Shown: one piece after another, positions 50,522-58,695 of the stretch
Numbering within the stretch: the stretch's first letter is position 1
Layout of the letters: each line of letters opens with the position of its first letter
Assembly: GCF_019334315.1 (NCBI RefSeq)
Contig: NZ_JAHWGL010000003.1
Coordinates: 50,939 to 114,938 of the forward strand
DNA from: Hymenobacter profundi
GTDB taxonomy: Bacteria > Bacteroidota > Bacteroidia > Cytophagales > Hymenobacteraceae
Direction of reading: 5' to 3'
Length of the DNA: 64,000 nucleotides
Notes under the pieces: model-generated
What the model was told of the DNA's origin: nothing
What the model saw: only the letters and a program-made list of their open reading frames with translations
Database searches by the model: none
Position numbers and translations under genes: made by a program

Positions 50522-50870
50522 AAGGATTTACTTTTAGGGCTGCGAAAATAGAGCAAAAGTAGTTTTTGCTCCTAGCGTATACTTTCTACCATCTATTCCC
50601 AAGCAATTTCCAATATTAAGGCACTTTTATAAATCTTCTGTAAAAGATGCAAAACAACTTTGATCTTACTACTGTCTGGAACGGTGGCTCATCAACGGCC
50701 AATCTGAGAAATGTCGGATGCAAAAGTATTTGAGTGAGTCAGTTCAGGAACAATTAGAGGGTTTGTCTAGCAGCTCATGCCCGTATTGCAATCATACCTT
50801 ATAATAATGTAAAGCGCACAAGCATTACGAAAATAAGTAGTCAGTTAAGAACTGTTTTAGGCGGGCTTGA
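50522..50870. other. Intergenic region with hairpin and gene remnant
   Basis: A hairpin GAGCAAAAG...CTTTTTGCTC-like (GAGCAAAA at about 50552 and TTTTGCTC ending about 50572) lies just upstream of the HipA-like gene, where its promoter should be. The rest holds the remnant listed separately and AT-rich sequence. No complete gene seen. Confidence 0.5.
50664..50804 (+). pseudogene. Possible C-terminal gene remnant
   Basis: A 46-codon stretch, preceded by a stop codon and without a start, translates to SYYCLERWLINGQSEKCRMQ followed by KYLSESVQEQLEGL and a final CPYCNHTL before TAA. The composition is that of a real protein end with a CxxC knuckle. No upstream continuation. Probably the truncated tail of a lost gene; family not recognised. 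Confidence 0.35.
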
Positions 50871-51308
50871 TTACGGAAGCTGTGAGCGTTCTAGATGATT
50901 GATGCGACGACGCAGCTCGGTTTGCAGGTTGAGCAGTCGGGTGTGGGTGAAGAGCTTGGTAGTTTCGGAGGAGGAAAGCCAGCGACGGAGGCGGGTTAAC
51001 TCGGCAGTGTGCAGCTCAGTTAGTTGAGCGCGGAGCTGACGCTTAGGAGTGGGAATATTTTGCTGGTCGAGTTGGCGGTGTAGTTTGAGGACGGCGGTGC
51101 GTTCGGCTACCAGGTCGGCTTCGAGGCGGCGGATGCGAGCGTGCAGTTCATCAAGCTGTAGTTGATGGTTGTAGGCGGGCGTTTGGGCGTAGGCTTCGGC
51201 GGCGAGGGTGAGGGCCTGTTCGCCGGCTTGACGGTAGTCGGGGGTAGCGTGGTCGGCTTGTGTGAGCCAGCGGCGGCGGGCGGCTTCTAGAAAGGATGGT
51301 AATTTCAT
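50871..51308 (-). CDS. Coiled-coil protein of the replication module
   Basis: A 145-residue, highly charged protein with long heptad regions (QLQLDELHARIRRLEADLVAERTAVLKLHRQLDQQ, about 48-82; LRRWLSSSETT..., RLLNLQTELRRRINHLERS, about 122-142). No domain recognised. It is the last gene after dnaB in the minus-strand replication operon (45 bp apart), so an accessory to the helicase is plausible. Confidence 0.55.
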   Translation of the reverse strand: MKLPSFLEAARRRWLTQADHATPDYRQAGEQALTLAAEAYAQTPAYNHQLQLDELHARIRRLEADLVAERTAVLKLHRQLDQQNIPTPKRQLRAQLTELHTAELTRLRRWLSSSETTKLFTHTRLLNLQTELRRRINHLERSQLP

Positions 51309-51353
51309 CTTGATGCTAAAATAAACTACATCAGTTATCGGGCGGTTTGCTTG

Positions 51354-52730
51354 CTAGGCGACGGAGTGCAAGCGGCTATTGCTGCTTGGGAGTAGATCTT
51401 GGAAAGTACCGCGGCGCATGGTGCAGGCGGCAATGACTTCGTCGGTGGCGCCGTTGCGGTGCTTGGCTACATCGAAGAGCACGGTATCTTTAGTAGGGCT
51501 GCCGTCCTCGTACTCGGCAATGTTGTAGTACTCGCCGCGCCAGAGAAAGACAATACAATCGGCGTCCTGCTCCAGGCTGCCGGACTCGCGCAGGTCGGAC
51601 AATAACGGGCGCTTGTCCCCTCCCCTTTTCTCCACGTCGCGGCTGAGTTGGGAGAGGGCGATGACGGGGGCGTTGAGTTCTTTAGCTAGTTCCTTCAGGC
51701 CGCGGCTGATGCTGCTGACTTCCTGTTCACGGTTGCCTTTCGTGTCGCCGCGCATGAGTTGAATGTAGTCGACTAGTACCAGGCGTAACGGCTGCTGGCT
51801 ATGGAGGCGGGCGCACTTGGCGCGCAACTGCTGGATGCTGAGGCCGGGCGTGTCGTCGATGTGGAGTAGATGGCCGTGGGTGTGCAGGCGCTGAGCTTGC
51901 TGGCGGATGCTGGCCACCTGGTCGAGGCCGCCGGGCAGGTTGCCGCGGCGCAGATCGGAGTTGGAGTAGCCGGGCACTTCGCTGGCCACCAGGCGCTGCA
52001 TGAGTTGCAGGGTAGGCATTTCGAGGCTGAAGATGGCCGTGGGCTGGCCGTGGTCGAGGGCGGCGGTGCGGGCGAAGTGCAGTAGGGCGGCGGTTTTGCC
52101 CATGGCCGGCCGAGCGGCCAGGATAATGAGGTCGGCAGGTTGCCAGCCGCCGGTGAGGCCGTCGAGTTGGGTGAGGCCAGTGGGGATGCCGGTGAGGCCA
52201 CGTTGCTGCACGGCCTGGGCCAGGCGGTCGAAGGTGGCGGCGAAGGCATCGGCGGCGGTTTGCGGGGGGCGGGTTTCGAGGGTGCGGTGCAGGCTGGTGA
52301 GGTGCTGTTGGGCGTCGGCCAGCAGTTGCAGCGGGTCGCGGGTGTCGTCGTAGCCGTAGGCGGTTAGCTCGCTGCTGGCGCGGATGATGACGCGGCGGGC
52401 GTGCTGCTCCTGTAACAGGCGGCAGTGGGTTTCTAGGTGGGCAGCGGAGTTGATCTTGGCGGTGAGGCCGGCCACGAAAGCAGGGCCGCCGACGCGCTGC
52501 AAGGTGCCGCGGTGACGCAGTTGGGCCACGACAGTGAGCAGGTCGGCGTGCTGGCCAGCCTGTACCAGGTCGCGAATGGCTAGGTACACCTGCTGGTGGG
52601 CGGGCAGGTAGAACACCTGTTCATCGGGCAGCGTGGCCAGCAGGGTGCGCTGAGCATCGGCTTCGAGTAGAGCGGCGCCGAGCACGGCCGCTTCCAGGTC
52701 AAGGGCCTGCGGAGGCGTGTGCGGTTTCAA
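51354..52730 (-). CDS. dnaB: DnaB-type replicative helicase
   Basis: A 458-residue hexameric helicase of the DnaB/RecA-like fold. N-terminal domain starts LDLEAAVLGAALLEADAQ; Walker A ARPAMGKTAAL at about 207-217; Walker B LRLVLVDYIQLM at about 310-321; the C-terminal DVEKRGGDKRPLLSDLRESGSLEQDADCIVFLWR block is intact. A chromosome normally has its own dnaB, so this copy belongs to the element's replication module with the DUF1376 protein upstream. Confidence 0.92.
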   Translation of the reverse strand: MKPHTPPQALDLEAAVLGAALLEADAQRTLLATLPDEQVFYLPAHQQVYLAIRDLVQAGQHADLLTVVAQLRHRGTLQRVGGPAFVAGLTAKINSAAHLETHCRLLQEQHARRVIIRASSELTAYGYDDTRDPLQLLADAQQHLTSLHRTLETRPPQTAADAFAATFDRLAQAVQQRGLTGIPTGLTQLDGLTGGWQPADLIILAARPAMGKTAALLHFARTAALDHGQPTAIFSLEMPTLQLMQRLVASEVPGYSNSDLRRGNLPGGLDQVASIRQQAQRLHTHGHLLHIDDTPGLSIQQLRAKCARLHSQQPLRLVLVDYIQLMRGDTKGNREQEVSSISRGLKELAKELNAPVIALSQLSRDVEKRGGDKRPLLSDLRESGSLEQDADCIVFLWRGEYYNIAEYEDGSPTKDTVLFDVAKHRNGATDEVIAACTMRRGTFQDLLPSSNSRLHSVA

Positions 52731-52822
52731 TTGACAATGAGTAATGAACAGTGAGCAATGAAGCGTTTAATCGTGCGGGCTGAGCAATTGATAATTGTTC
52801 AATGCTTATTAATAATTGCCTA

Positions 52823-53695
52823 TCAGCTCCAGCGGCTGGGGTCGGTGGGTTTGGGAGCAGTGCGGGCGCGGGCAGGTGTGGCGGCCAGTTTAGCGGAGCC
52901 GGTGGCTTGGAATTGCGGGCGGCGGCGCATCCAATTGCGAAAGGCGGCGCGCCAGTCCGCCATCAGGGTTTTGCCACTCACGCGCCAGCCGTTGCTGTCG
53001 TAATGGTCGCAGAAGGAAACGGCCTCGGTTTGGGCTTCGGCATTGTCGGGGTACTGCTCGGCGGCGTAGGCCTGCACCTCAGCCGGCGTGGGCCGGGGCA
53101 ATGGTTTTTTCACTTTTGAAAGCTTGGGCGCGGGCGCGCCTCCCTCTACTTCGTTAGAAGTAGTGAAACTGAAATTGAAAGCCTTTTCAATTGCTTTGTC
53201 TTTTGGGGGCAATTGCTTTTTGCCAGAAAGCTTTTGCTTATCAGTTGAAAGCAATTGGTTTTCGGGTGAGGCAGCCAGCGCGGCGGGCGGATTTTCGGAA
53301 ACCAGTTGGTTTTCCAGGGAAAGTAATTGGTTTGCGGGGCGGCCACCCTTGCGGCCGTTGGCAGCCAACCGCTCGCGCTTGGTGGTTTGTTTGATAGCCT
53401 CTTGCACCAGGCGCGGGTTGTAGCGGTGGGTAGGGTCGGCGGGGTCGAGCGGAAATTTGCTGAGCAGCAGTTCGCGACTGTCGGCCCACTGCGGCTGACT
53501 GAGGCGGGCAATGCGACGCAGGCGGTTTTCGTCGTCGGGGAGGAAGCCGGGGCGGTCGGACTGCCAGGAGTTGAATAGCAGCAGGCAGTAGGCCCCCACC
53601 TCATGGGCTTCCATGAGCTGCACGTCGGGTGAGCTGAGGAAGTCGCCTGTGTAGAATAGAAACGCGGGGGCCTTCATTTTTAAGCTGTTAGCCAT
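52823..53695 (-). CDS. DUF1376-type phage replication protein
   Basis: A 290-residue protein. The N-terminal domain (KAPAFLFYTGDFLSSPDVQLMEAHEVGAYCLLLFNSW, about 7-45) matches DUF1376, found in phage initiator/loader proteins. The middle is low-complexity with repeated N-Q-L-(L/V)-S elements (NQLLSLENQLVSENPPA..., ENQLLSTDKQ). The C-terminus (FCDHYDSNGWRVSGKTLMADWRAAFRNWMRR, about 230-260) is the typical tail of such proteins. It should load or recruit the DnaB helicase encoded next. Start at 53695 or the Met at 53677. Confidence 0.8.
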   Translation of the reverse strand: MANSLKMKAPAFLFYTGDFLSSPDVQLMEAHEVGAYCLLLFNSWQSDRPGFLPDDENRLRRIARLSQPQWADSRELLLSKFPLDPADPTHRYNPRLVQEAIKQTTKRERLAANGRKGGRPANQLLSLENQLVSENPPAALAASPENQLLSTDKQKLSGKKQLPPKDKAIEKAFNFSFTTSNEVEGGAPAPKLSKVKKPLPRPTPAEVQAYAAEQYPDNAEAQTEAVSFCDHYDSNGWRVSGKTLMADWRAAFRNWMRRRPQFQATGSAKLAATPARARTAPKPTDPSRWS

Positions 53696-53757
53696 TAGCC
53701 TTTAGCTGTTGGCGTCGTTCATAAAAAGCTAAGAGCTAGCAGCTAAGAGCTAAAAGC
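53684..53757. repeat. TTAGC/AGCTA-rich low-complexity repeat
   Basis: A run of short words around TTAGC and AGCTAA (for example AAGCTAAGAGCTAGCAGCTAAGAGCTAAAAGCTAG) sits between the DUF1376 gene and the next gene. The same word type recurs near 63725-63905, outside the element. Intergenic spacer of unknown role. Confidence 0.5.
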
Positions 53758-54288
53758 TAGTTCAAGCTGGCGGTAGTCGGTGCACTTACCGCGTAGGGCC
53801 GCTTCAACTTCAACGAGGGCCGTGGCCAGGGTAGTCTCAAGCAGGCCAGCGTAGGCGTAACTGCTTTGCTCGTCGTCGAAGGATTGATAGGGCGTGGTCA
53901 GGTTGAGTACCCGGCCGTTGGTTAGCTCACGCTGGCCGATGAGCGTGACGCCGCCCTGATTCTTGCCCATGGAGAAGCCCGTGACGGTGAACGAAGCGAA
54001 ACAAGGGGGTAGCTCCTCGTCGTCACTGGGCCAGTAGTCGGGTGTTTCGGTCAGCTGCTCGGTGAGTAGGCACAAGTGCGGCACCAAGCGGCTGAGGGCG
54101 TGCGGCAAGTCGGGGTGGACTTGTTCCTGGCAGGTGACAGCGAAGGCGCGGGCGGGGCTTTCCTCGTCGCGCTGCTCGGTGAACTCGCAGGTCAGGTGCT
54201 GGTCTTTGAGCTTGGCCTTCTGCACGATGATGATGGAACGAGTTTCGGGGCTGTCGGGGCCCACAACGGGTAGCAGGGAAGTAGACAT
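53743..54288 (-). CDS. Uncharacterised protein of the early operon
   Basis: A 181-residue soluble protein. The middle and end are folded-looking (FASFTVTGFSMGKNQGGVTLIGQRELTNGRVLNLTTPYQSFDDE; LLETTLATALVEVEAALRGK). It lies between the DNA-binding protein gene at 54292 (3 bp gap) and the replication protein, so it belongs to the early leftward operon. No family recognised. Confidence 0.6.
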   Translation of the reverse strand: MSTSLLPVVGPDSPETRSIIIVQKAKLKDQHLTCEFTEQRDEESPARAFAVTCQEQVHPDLPHALSRLVPHLCLLTEQLTETPDYWPSDDEELPPCFASFTVTGFSMGKNQGGVTLIGQRELTNGRVLNLTTPYQSFDDEQSSYAYAGLLETTLATALVEVEAALRGKCTDYRQLELAFSS

Positions 54289-54291
54289 GCG

Positions 54292-54576
54292 TTAGCGGGA
54301 CTGACGGTGATGACGGCGGGGAAATTTTTCGAGCACGGAGCGGTAGAACCCCCACTCCTTTTCGTTGCGGCGGATGCCTTTCAGGCGCCCCTCGCGGCGG
54401 GCGCGGCGCACGGCTTCGGGCGTGAGGCCAAGCAGTTCGGCCGCCTGGGGCACGGTTAGAATTTCGTCGGGGTCGGGCGCGGCGGCCTGGGCGGCTTCGT
54501 GGGCGGCCTTCAGCTGGCTAACCGTGTTGAGCAGTGACTTCCACTCGGTTTCGGGGACTAGTAGGGCTACTTGCAT
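54292..54576 (-). CDS. Helix-turn-helix DNA-binding protein (excisionase/MerR-like)
   Basis: A 94-residue protein. The C-terminal half carries a winged-helix excisionase-type motif: ILTVPQAAELLGLTPEAVRRARREGRLKGIRR (about 39-70), followed by a basic tail. The N-terminal helix (ETEWKSLLNTVSQLKAAHEAA) may mediate dimerisation. Second gene in the leftward early operon; a directionality factor for the integrase is one possible role, a regulator another. Confidence 0.7.
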   Translation of the reverse strand: MQVALLVPETEWKSLLNTVSQLKAAHEAAQAAAPDPDEILTVPQAAELLGLTPEAVRRARREGRLKGIRRNEKEWGFYRSVLEKFPRRHHRQSR

Positions 54577-54580
54577 GGTG

Positions 54581-54856
54581 TTATTCAGCTAGGGCCCGCG
54601 TACGGGCGGCTACATCAGCCCGGCGCTGCTTCTCGGCGGCTACTACCGTGAGAAAAGCGTCGGTGATGACGGCGTGGTTGGAACGGCCGTAGATGACGTT
54701 GAACACGGTGCTAAGCGCCACAGTGGTGCCAGTAGCGGCCAAGTGTTCTACTACGCGGGCCGCAAGGCCATTGCGTGGGCCCATTTGGTTGTAGAGGTCG
54801 CGCAATGTGGGCGCCGGCTCGGAACTTTCGGGAATCTTCTTCGTAAGCTCTTGCAT
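54581..54856 (-). CDS. Cro-like early regulator candidate
   Basis: A 91-residue protein, promoter-proximal in the leftward operon and divergent to the CI-like gene (98 bp apart). A helical segment LAARVVEHLAATGTTVALSTVFNVIYGRSNHAVITDAFLTVV could be a lambda-repressor-type HTH in which the first helices are NGLAARVVEHLAATG and the recognition helix STVFNVIYG. Role inferred from position opposite the repressor. Confidence 0.55.
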   Translation of the reverse strand: MQELTKKIPESSEPAPTLRDLYNQMGPRNGLAARVVEHLAATGTTVALSTVFNVIYGRSNHAVITDAFLTVVAAEKQRRADVAARTRALAE

Positions 54857-54870
54857 TTTGTTGGTAATTT

Positions 54871-54919
54871 CTTACATTTGAGTGTAAGTAGTGAGAATGT
54901 TCGTACAATATAACGAACA
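54871..54919. promoter_or_regulatory. Two dyad operators in the repressor/Cro switch
   Basis: CTTACA (54871-54876) / TGTAAG (54883-54888) with a 6-bp spacer, and TGTTCGT (54898-54904) / ACGAACA (54913-54919) with an 8-bp spacer. Both lie between divergent genes for a CI-like repressor and a Cro-like protein. They are different sequences, so two regulators may bind. Confidence 0.65.
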
Positions 54920-54954
54920 ATGTCGCCAAAATGCTACCATAAATTACGAAAAAG

Positions 54955-55860
54955 ATGGAGAATCCTACTGGCGTCAGCAGCAGAATTCGGCAAGTATTGG
55001 CTCACTATCAGCTTAATGCGAATCAAGCCAGCCAGAAACTGGGGCATACAAATGCCTCAAAAGTTTATAAGTTCTTGGCAGGTGACTTCAAGCCGGGCTA
55101 CGATTCGCTGGTGGAAATCCTGGATGCCTGGCCGGAAATCTCAGGCGACTGGCTGCTGATGGGTCGTGGCGACATGCTGCTAGCGGGGTCGAGTGGCGAG
55201 AAGCAGCCGGCGGCTAGCAACGTAGAAGCGAAGGTTCCAACTGTGCCCCAACGAGGCATCACCAGTGGCCAGGTGCTGGCCGTGACGGTGGATAGGACGG
55301 GCAAGGAAAATACTACCCTAGTGCCCGTGCAGGCGCAGGCCGGCTACCAGCGGCAGTTCAACGAGCCGAAGTTTCTGCAAGACATGGCGCAGTACCATCT
55401 GCCGGGCTTCTCTGATGCTAGTCAGACACTACGGGCCTTTGAGGTGGCGGGCGACAGCATGAGCCCTACCTACAAGCACCACGACATCGTGGTGTGCTCC
55501 TTTGTGGATCGTTGGGATTTGCTCAAACCGGATGAAAGCTACGTGCTGGTAACGGCCGAAAACGTGCTGCTCAAGCGACTGGTGGCGCCCATTACCGACC
55601 GGCACGCCATGGTGGAACTGCACTCGGATAATAGCGCGCAATACGGGGTGTATGAGCTACCCGTAGCCGACCTGTTGGAACTCTGGATGGTGCGGGGCTA
55701 CATCTCCACCAATGCCCCCGGTAGGCCTGACGGTGCCGGCGAACGGCTGCGGGAAGCCGTCGAGGAAATGGGTCACAACTACCACGAGGTGATGCGCTTT
55801 TTGCGCAACAGTGCGCGGGGGACGGCGGAACTGCGCGGGCCTTTGTTAGAAGTCTCTTAA
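54955..55860 (+). CDS. CI-like repressor with S24 self-cleavage domain
   Basis: A 301-residue repressor. N-terminal HTH of XRE type (IRQVLAHYQLNANQASQKLGHTNASKVYKFLAG, 11-43), linker, then an S24 peptidase domain with cleavage site Ala129-Gly130 (AQAGY), Ser168 (AGDSMSP) and Lys207 (NVLLKRL). It should hold the element silent and be inactivated by RecA after DNA damage, linking excision and replication to SOS. The 45-residue C-terminal extension after the peptidase (EMGHNYHEVMRFLRN...) is unusual. Confidence 0.88.
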   Translation: MENPTGVSSRIRQVLAHYQLNANQASQKLGHTNASKVYKFLAGDFKPGYDSLVEILDAWPEISGDWLLMGRGDMLLAGSSGEKQPAASNVEAKVPTVPQRGITSGQVLAVTVDRTGKENTTLVPVQAQAGYQRQFNEPKFLQDMAQYHLPGFSDASQTLRAFEVAGDSMSPTYKHHDIVVCSFVDRWDLLKPDESYVLVTAENVLLKRLVAPITDRHAMVELHSDNSAQYGVYELPVADLLELWMVRGYISTNAPGRPDGAGERLREAVEEMGHNYHEVMRFLRNSARGTAELRGPLLEVS

Positions 55861-55991
55861 AACAGGGCTTTAGGAAGTTGGGGGCGCACGCTCCCGTTTA
55901 CGCTCCCAGTAAAAAATGAATCAGATTTAATCAACTCGTAAACAACTCACAACAAGCTACTTATTTGAGTATTTCGGTTGTTTTTTGGTAT

Positions 55992-56010
55992 CCCGGCTCT
56001 GGGTACTAGG
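55992..56010 (+). repeat. attR: 19-bp direct repeat
   Basis: Exact copy of the tRNA-Leu 3' end sequence CCCGGCTCTGGGTACTAGG. Only this fragment of tRNA is present here, as expected for the distal junction of an element inserted in a tRNA gene. Confidence 0.9.
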
Positions 56011-56012
56011 GT

Positions 56013-56057
56013 AAAAAGCCGGGGCGCAGCAGTTTCACTGCTGCGCCCCGGCTTTTT
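56013..56057 (+). terminator. Terminator beyond attR (original tRNA-Leu terminator)
   Basis: Perfect 20-bp stem AAAAAGCCGGGGCGCAGCAG / CTGCTGCGCCCCGGCTTTTT with a TTTCA loop, 2 bp after the repeat. Before insertion it would have followed tRNA-Leu directly. Confidence 0.85.
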
Positions 56058-56141
56058 CTATTATAAGAACTCCCTACTTCCACTTCTATCAGCCGAGAGT
56101 AACTGCAACTGAATTAGCGTACAGTGCAGAAAAACTCCGTG

Positions 56142-56564
56142 CTATTTTCGTGGGTTCAGGATGAAGGATTTCATCATTTCCAGTAGGAGCGAATCGGCGG
56201 CGTTTAGTCCGGGCGCTTTCAAGTTTAGTGCGTCTGGTTCTACGTAGCCTTGCAACTGGGCAAATTCCTCTGGCGACACAGTATTGAAAGCCATCGTCCA
56301 TTGGCTGAAATTACGCTGCATAATCTCCTTGTCAGCGAGCTTTACCACGTTTTGGTGCCGTGGGTCATTGATCAGCTTTGCATATAGCAGCACCAAGTCA
56401 TTCTCGGCACCTTCAATGATTTGCATAAACTGATTGTCGCCGTAGATCAGGGCGCCGGTGATATCTTTTGCTTCGTTAGCGGCGCGGGCCTGTAGCAGCA
56501 ATTCCCGCAGCTGTTCCTCACTCATGGGCTCTACGCCCCGGCTCATATAAATTATCTGGTGCAT
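56142..56564 (-). CDS. BLUF-domain blue-light sensor
   Basis: A 140-residue single-domain flavin photoreceptor. The key residues of BLUF domains are present: Tyr6 (IIYMSRG), Asn30 (RAANEAKDITG), Gln48 (QFMQIIEG), and Trp89/Met91 (FSQWTMAF). No output domain is attached, so it would signal through a partner protein. It is the first chromosomal gene after attR, followed upstream at 56630 by another small protein on the same strand. Confidence 0.92.
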   Translation of the reverse strand: MHQIIYMSRGVEPMSEEQLRELLLQARAANEAKDITGALIYGDNQFMQIIEGAENDLVLLYAKLINDPRHQNVVKLADKEIMQRNFSQWTMAFNTVSPEEFAQLQGYVEPDALNLKAPGLNAADSLLLEMMKSFILNPRK

Positions 56565-56629
56565 GCAGATGCTGTGTTGGTGTACGTCGAAAGATAAAGC
56601 CCTTTCCCGATACCAAGTAGCTTGCTGCT

Positions 56630-57034
56630 TTATGAGCGTCTCGCTAAATACGTTTGCGCCTCTTGTAGACTACTGAATGTGGGTGGTGTTTGTGTAACGG
56701 GCGCCATCTCCTCCAGAAGTAACTGCACTGCTGCGTCTTCTCCCGATAGGTAGACCGTAGAGAGCTGATTAGGGCGCATTACGTTGCTCGGGTACCATTG
56801 CTCCTGCATCCAACGTTGTTCGTCTAGCGTTAGCGCCTTCATATTGCGCGCGTCGCACAGGATACGCTGCCAGCCCCGATCTACCAGAAAGCCTCCCAGA
56901 TACTCCAGCAAATTCCGCAAATCGTTTGAACGACGTGGTCGCGCATGATAACGCACCAAAGCGTATCCATCGGAATGCGCGGCAATAATACCAGCTGTGT
57001 TTTCAAAAACGATGGGCAGAGCAACAATAGACAT
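56630..57034 (-). CDS. SEC14/STAS-like small protein
   Basis: A 134-residue protein (MSIVALPIVFENTAGIIAAHSDGYALVRYHARPRRS...) with alternating strands and helices, ILCDARNMKALTLDEQRWMQEQW in the centre and STVYLSGEDAAVQLLLEEM near the end. The fold pattern resembles SpoIIAA/SEC14-like STAS domains common in Hymenobacter, but I cannot name the family with certainty. I chose the ATG at 57034; a start at 57067 is possible. Next to the BLUF gene with 65 bp between. Confidence 0.65.
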   Translation of the reverse strand: MSIVALPIVFENTAGIIAAHSDGYALVRYHARPRRSNDLRNLLEYLGGFLVDRGWQRILCDARNMKALTLDEQRWMQEQWYPSNVMRPNQLSTVYLSGEDAAVQLLLEEMAPVTQTPPTFSSLQEAQTYLARRS

Positions 57035-57335
57035 AGATAAGTACAAAAATCTGGTGTAGCTCGTCAATGCAAATACATCGCCATTTCTTTGTATTATACC
57101 AATATCATTCCATTAACAGGGTATGTATTAATAGAATATAGGCAGGATATATTATTTAACTTATTTGTGTAGAGGATATTATCGATACTGAACTATTTTC
57201 CCAACAAAAGACAAGTTATCTACCATTTCCCTAAAGAAAATGAACTACTATGTTTTGTTAAAAGCCTTCTGAGAGAAGCTAATGTAGCTGTACCAAGTTC
57301 GCTTCGGTGGTGCATAATGTATAGTTACAACAAAC

Positions 57336-57370
57336 AAAAAAAGTCCTGCCGCCAATGGCGGCAGGACTTT
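57336..57370. terminator. Bidirectional terminator
   Basis: AAAAAAAGTCCTGCCGCC / GGCGGCAGGACTTT with an AATG loop. The region 57068-57335 upstream is AT-rich and shows no gene. Confidence 0.8.
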
Positions 57371-57580
57371 ATAGGACATCCTGGGAGCTTAGTCAGATTT
57401 TGTATAGTAGATTCGCAATTGCAGCGGATGGCTGTTATTGCGGAATGTACTGCCCTTGTTGCAGCCTCGTGCGTGCCGATTGCGCGGTGATATAGGAAGA
57501 AGGTACGGACGATACTGGTGAAGAGGGCCAGAGTGAGGGAAGCAGGCGGCAGCATGTATGGCCACTGCTTGGCGCTGGTT

Positions 57581-58471
57581 TCAGGGGCGTAGCGTGGCTA
57601 TCAGGGCAGTAGAACCGCCGGCATCATCGTCAGTTACCAGGAGTAGCTCGTAGTGTCCGTGCGCAATGCGCCGTCGCACCGCTACGCCTTCTACTTTGCG
57701 TAGGTAGGGCTGCCCGTTGGGCTGCACCAGCGGCACCCACGTGGGGCTTTTGCCGGGTTCGGCCATGCCTACCAGGCTTCCCAGCACGGCGCCATCGGCT
57801 ACGGGGTCGAGCGTGTCTTCCACCGAAGCCGTCACAAATAAGCGGCCGTCGTACCAGGTAGCGCCGGACAGCCCCGCCGTGTGCCCACCTACCATAGGTA
57901 GCGCCAACACCTGCTGGCGGATGGTAGGCGGCTGCGCAGTGCGGAGGCGGATGAAATCCAGCGTCGGCTCCAACGGCAGCCGGAATACCAAATTCTGCGC
58001 CCCTACCCCAATGCCTCGCTGAAACAACCACAGCTCCGTGGCAGTGGCCGCCGCAGCTTCCACGTTCAGGCTGATGCCCACCGGCAGTTGTGCCCGTAGC
58101 ACCTTATACAATGGCCCCAGCGCCAACGGGTACACCGTAGCCGAACCATGCAACAACGGCACCCAGAAGCCTATTTCGCGGGTAGGCGCGCTGCCCGATC
58201 CAAACGTGAGCAAGCCGGTTTCACCGCTGGGCAGGGTTAAGGCAGTCAGGCATTCCAGGTCGGGCTTTTTGGCTTTGGGAATGCGGCCAGTACTGAAATG
58301 CGCCGTTTCGAATAGGGTGGTAGGCCGGCCAGCTTCCAACGACGCAGCATCCAGCATATACAGGAAAGGACTATCGTCGCCTACTATATATATACTGTCC
58401 CCTATCAACTCTACCCCCGACGCTGAGGGCAGATCCGGCAATACAAGTTCGCGGAGGATGATGGCTTGCAT
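57581..58471 (-). CDS. Hypothetical beta-propeller-like protein (DUF6929-like)
   Basis: A 296-residue protein made of repeated strand motifs: GVELIGDSIYIVGDDSPFLYMLD, LECLTALTLPSGETGLLTFGSG, LPMVGGHTAGLSGATWYDGRLFVTASVEDT, HYELLLVTDDDAGGSTALIATL. This is typical of six-bladed propellers of the DUF6929/SdiA-regulated type, as I recall the family. No signal peptide with the ATG at 58471; an upstream extension to 58543 is not convincing. Function unknown. Confidence 0.65.
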   Translation of the reverse strand: MQAIILRELVLPDLPSASGVELIGDSIYIVGDDSPFLYMLDAASLEAGRPTTLFETAHFSTGRIPKAKKPDLECLTALTLPSGETGLLTFGSGSAPTREIGFWVPLLHGSATVYPLALGPLYKVLRAQLPVGISLNVEAAAATATELWLFQRGIGVGAQNLVFRLPLEPTLDFIRLRTAQPPTIRQQVLALPMVGGHTAGLSGATWYDGRLFVTASVEDTLDPVADGAVLGSLVGMAEPGKSPTWVPLVQPNGQPYLRKVEGVAVRRRIAHGHYELLLVTDDDAGGSTALIATLRP

Positions 58472-58695
58472 AAAGTCGCTAGGGGAAAATCGGTATGAGG
58501 CGGGACACGAAATATGGTGTCCTTCATTGCCGATGTCGTTCAACGGTCACTAATTCAATCGTTCAATGAGGAGAGACAAGTTATTGTGTCTCCTCATCGT
58601 ATTCCATATACCGCTCAGAGAATCATATCGGCATGTTCTGATAAGCGGAGTCGAAACCTGCTTTCCATCGCCACTCCCCTACCCCCTCGCCAACA

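Larger units (their letters stand above)
5305..56010. mobile_element. Integrated element in tRNA-Leu carrying a defence cargo
   Basis: About 50.7 kb bounded by exact 19-bp repeats, with a tyrosine integrase next to attL and a CI/Cro-like switch next to attR. Replication genes (DnaB, DUF1376), a RecE-like nuclease operon and a lysis-like pair are phage-like. Most of the rest is defence: BREX type 4 with Ssp genes, two STAND NTPases, an AbiE pair, SLATT, HipA-like/DUF3037. No structural phage genes or conjugation genes are visible, which argues for a satellite-like or decayed element rather than an intact prophage or ICE. The AT-richer composition of 13-18 kb and 26-50 kb compared with the flanks supports transfer from elsewhere. 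Whether it still excises is unknown. Confidence 0.85.

Noticed and set aside
53743..55860. Intact prophage
   Set aside because: Repressor and early genes are present but I found no terminase, portal, capsid or tail gene anywhere between the att sites.
57325..57555. Possible 76-residue minus-strand protein
   Set aside because: It reads through a perfect terminator hairpin at 57336-57370 and has no recognisable features.
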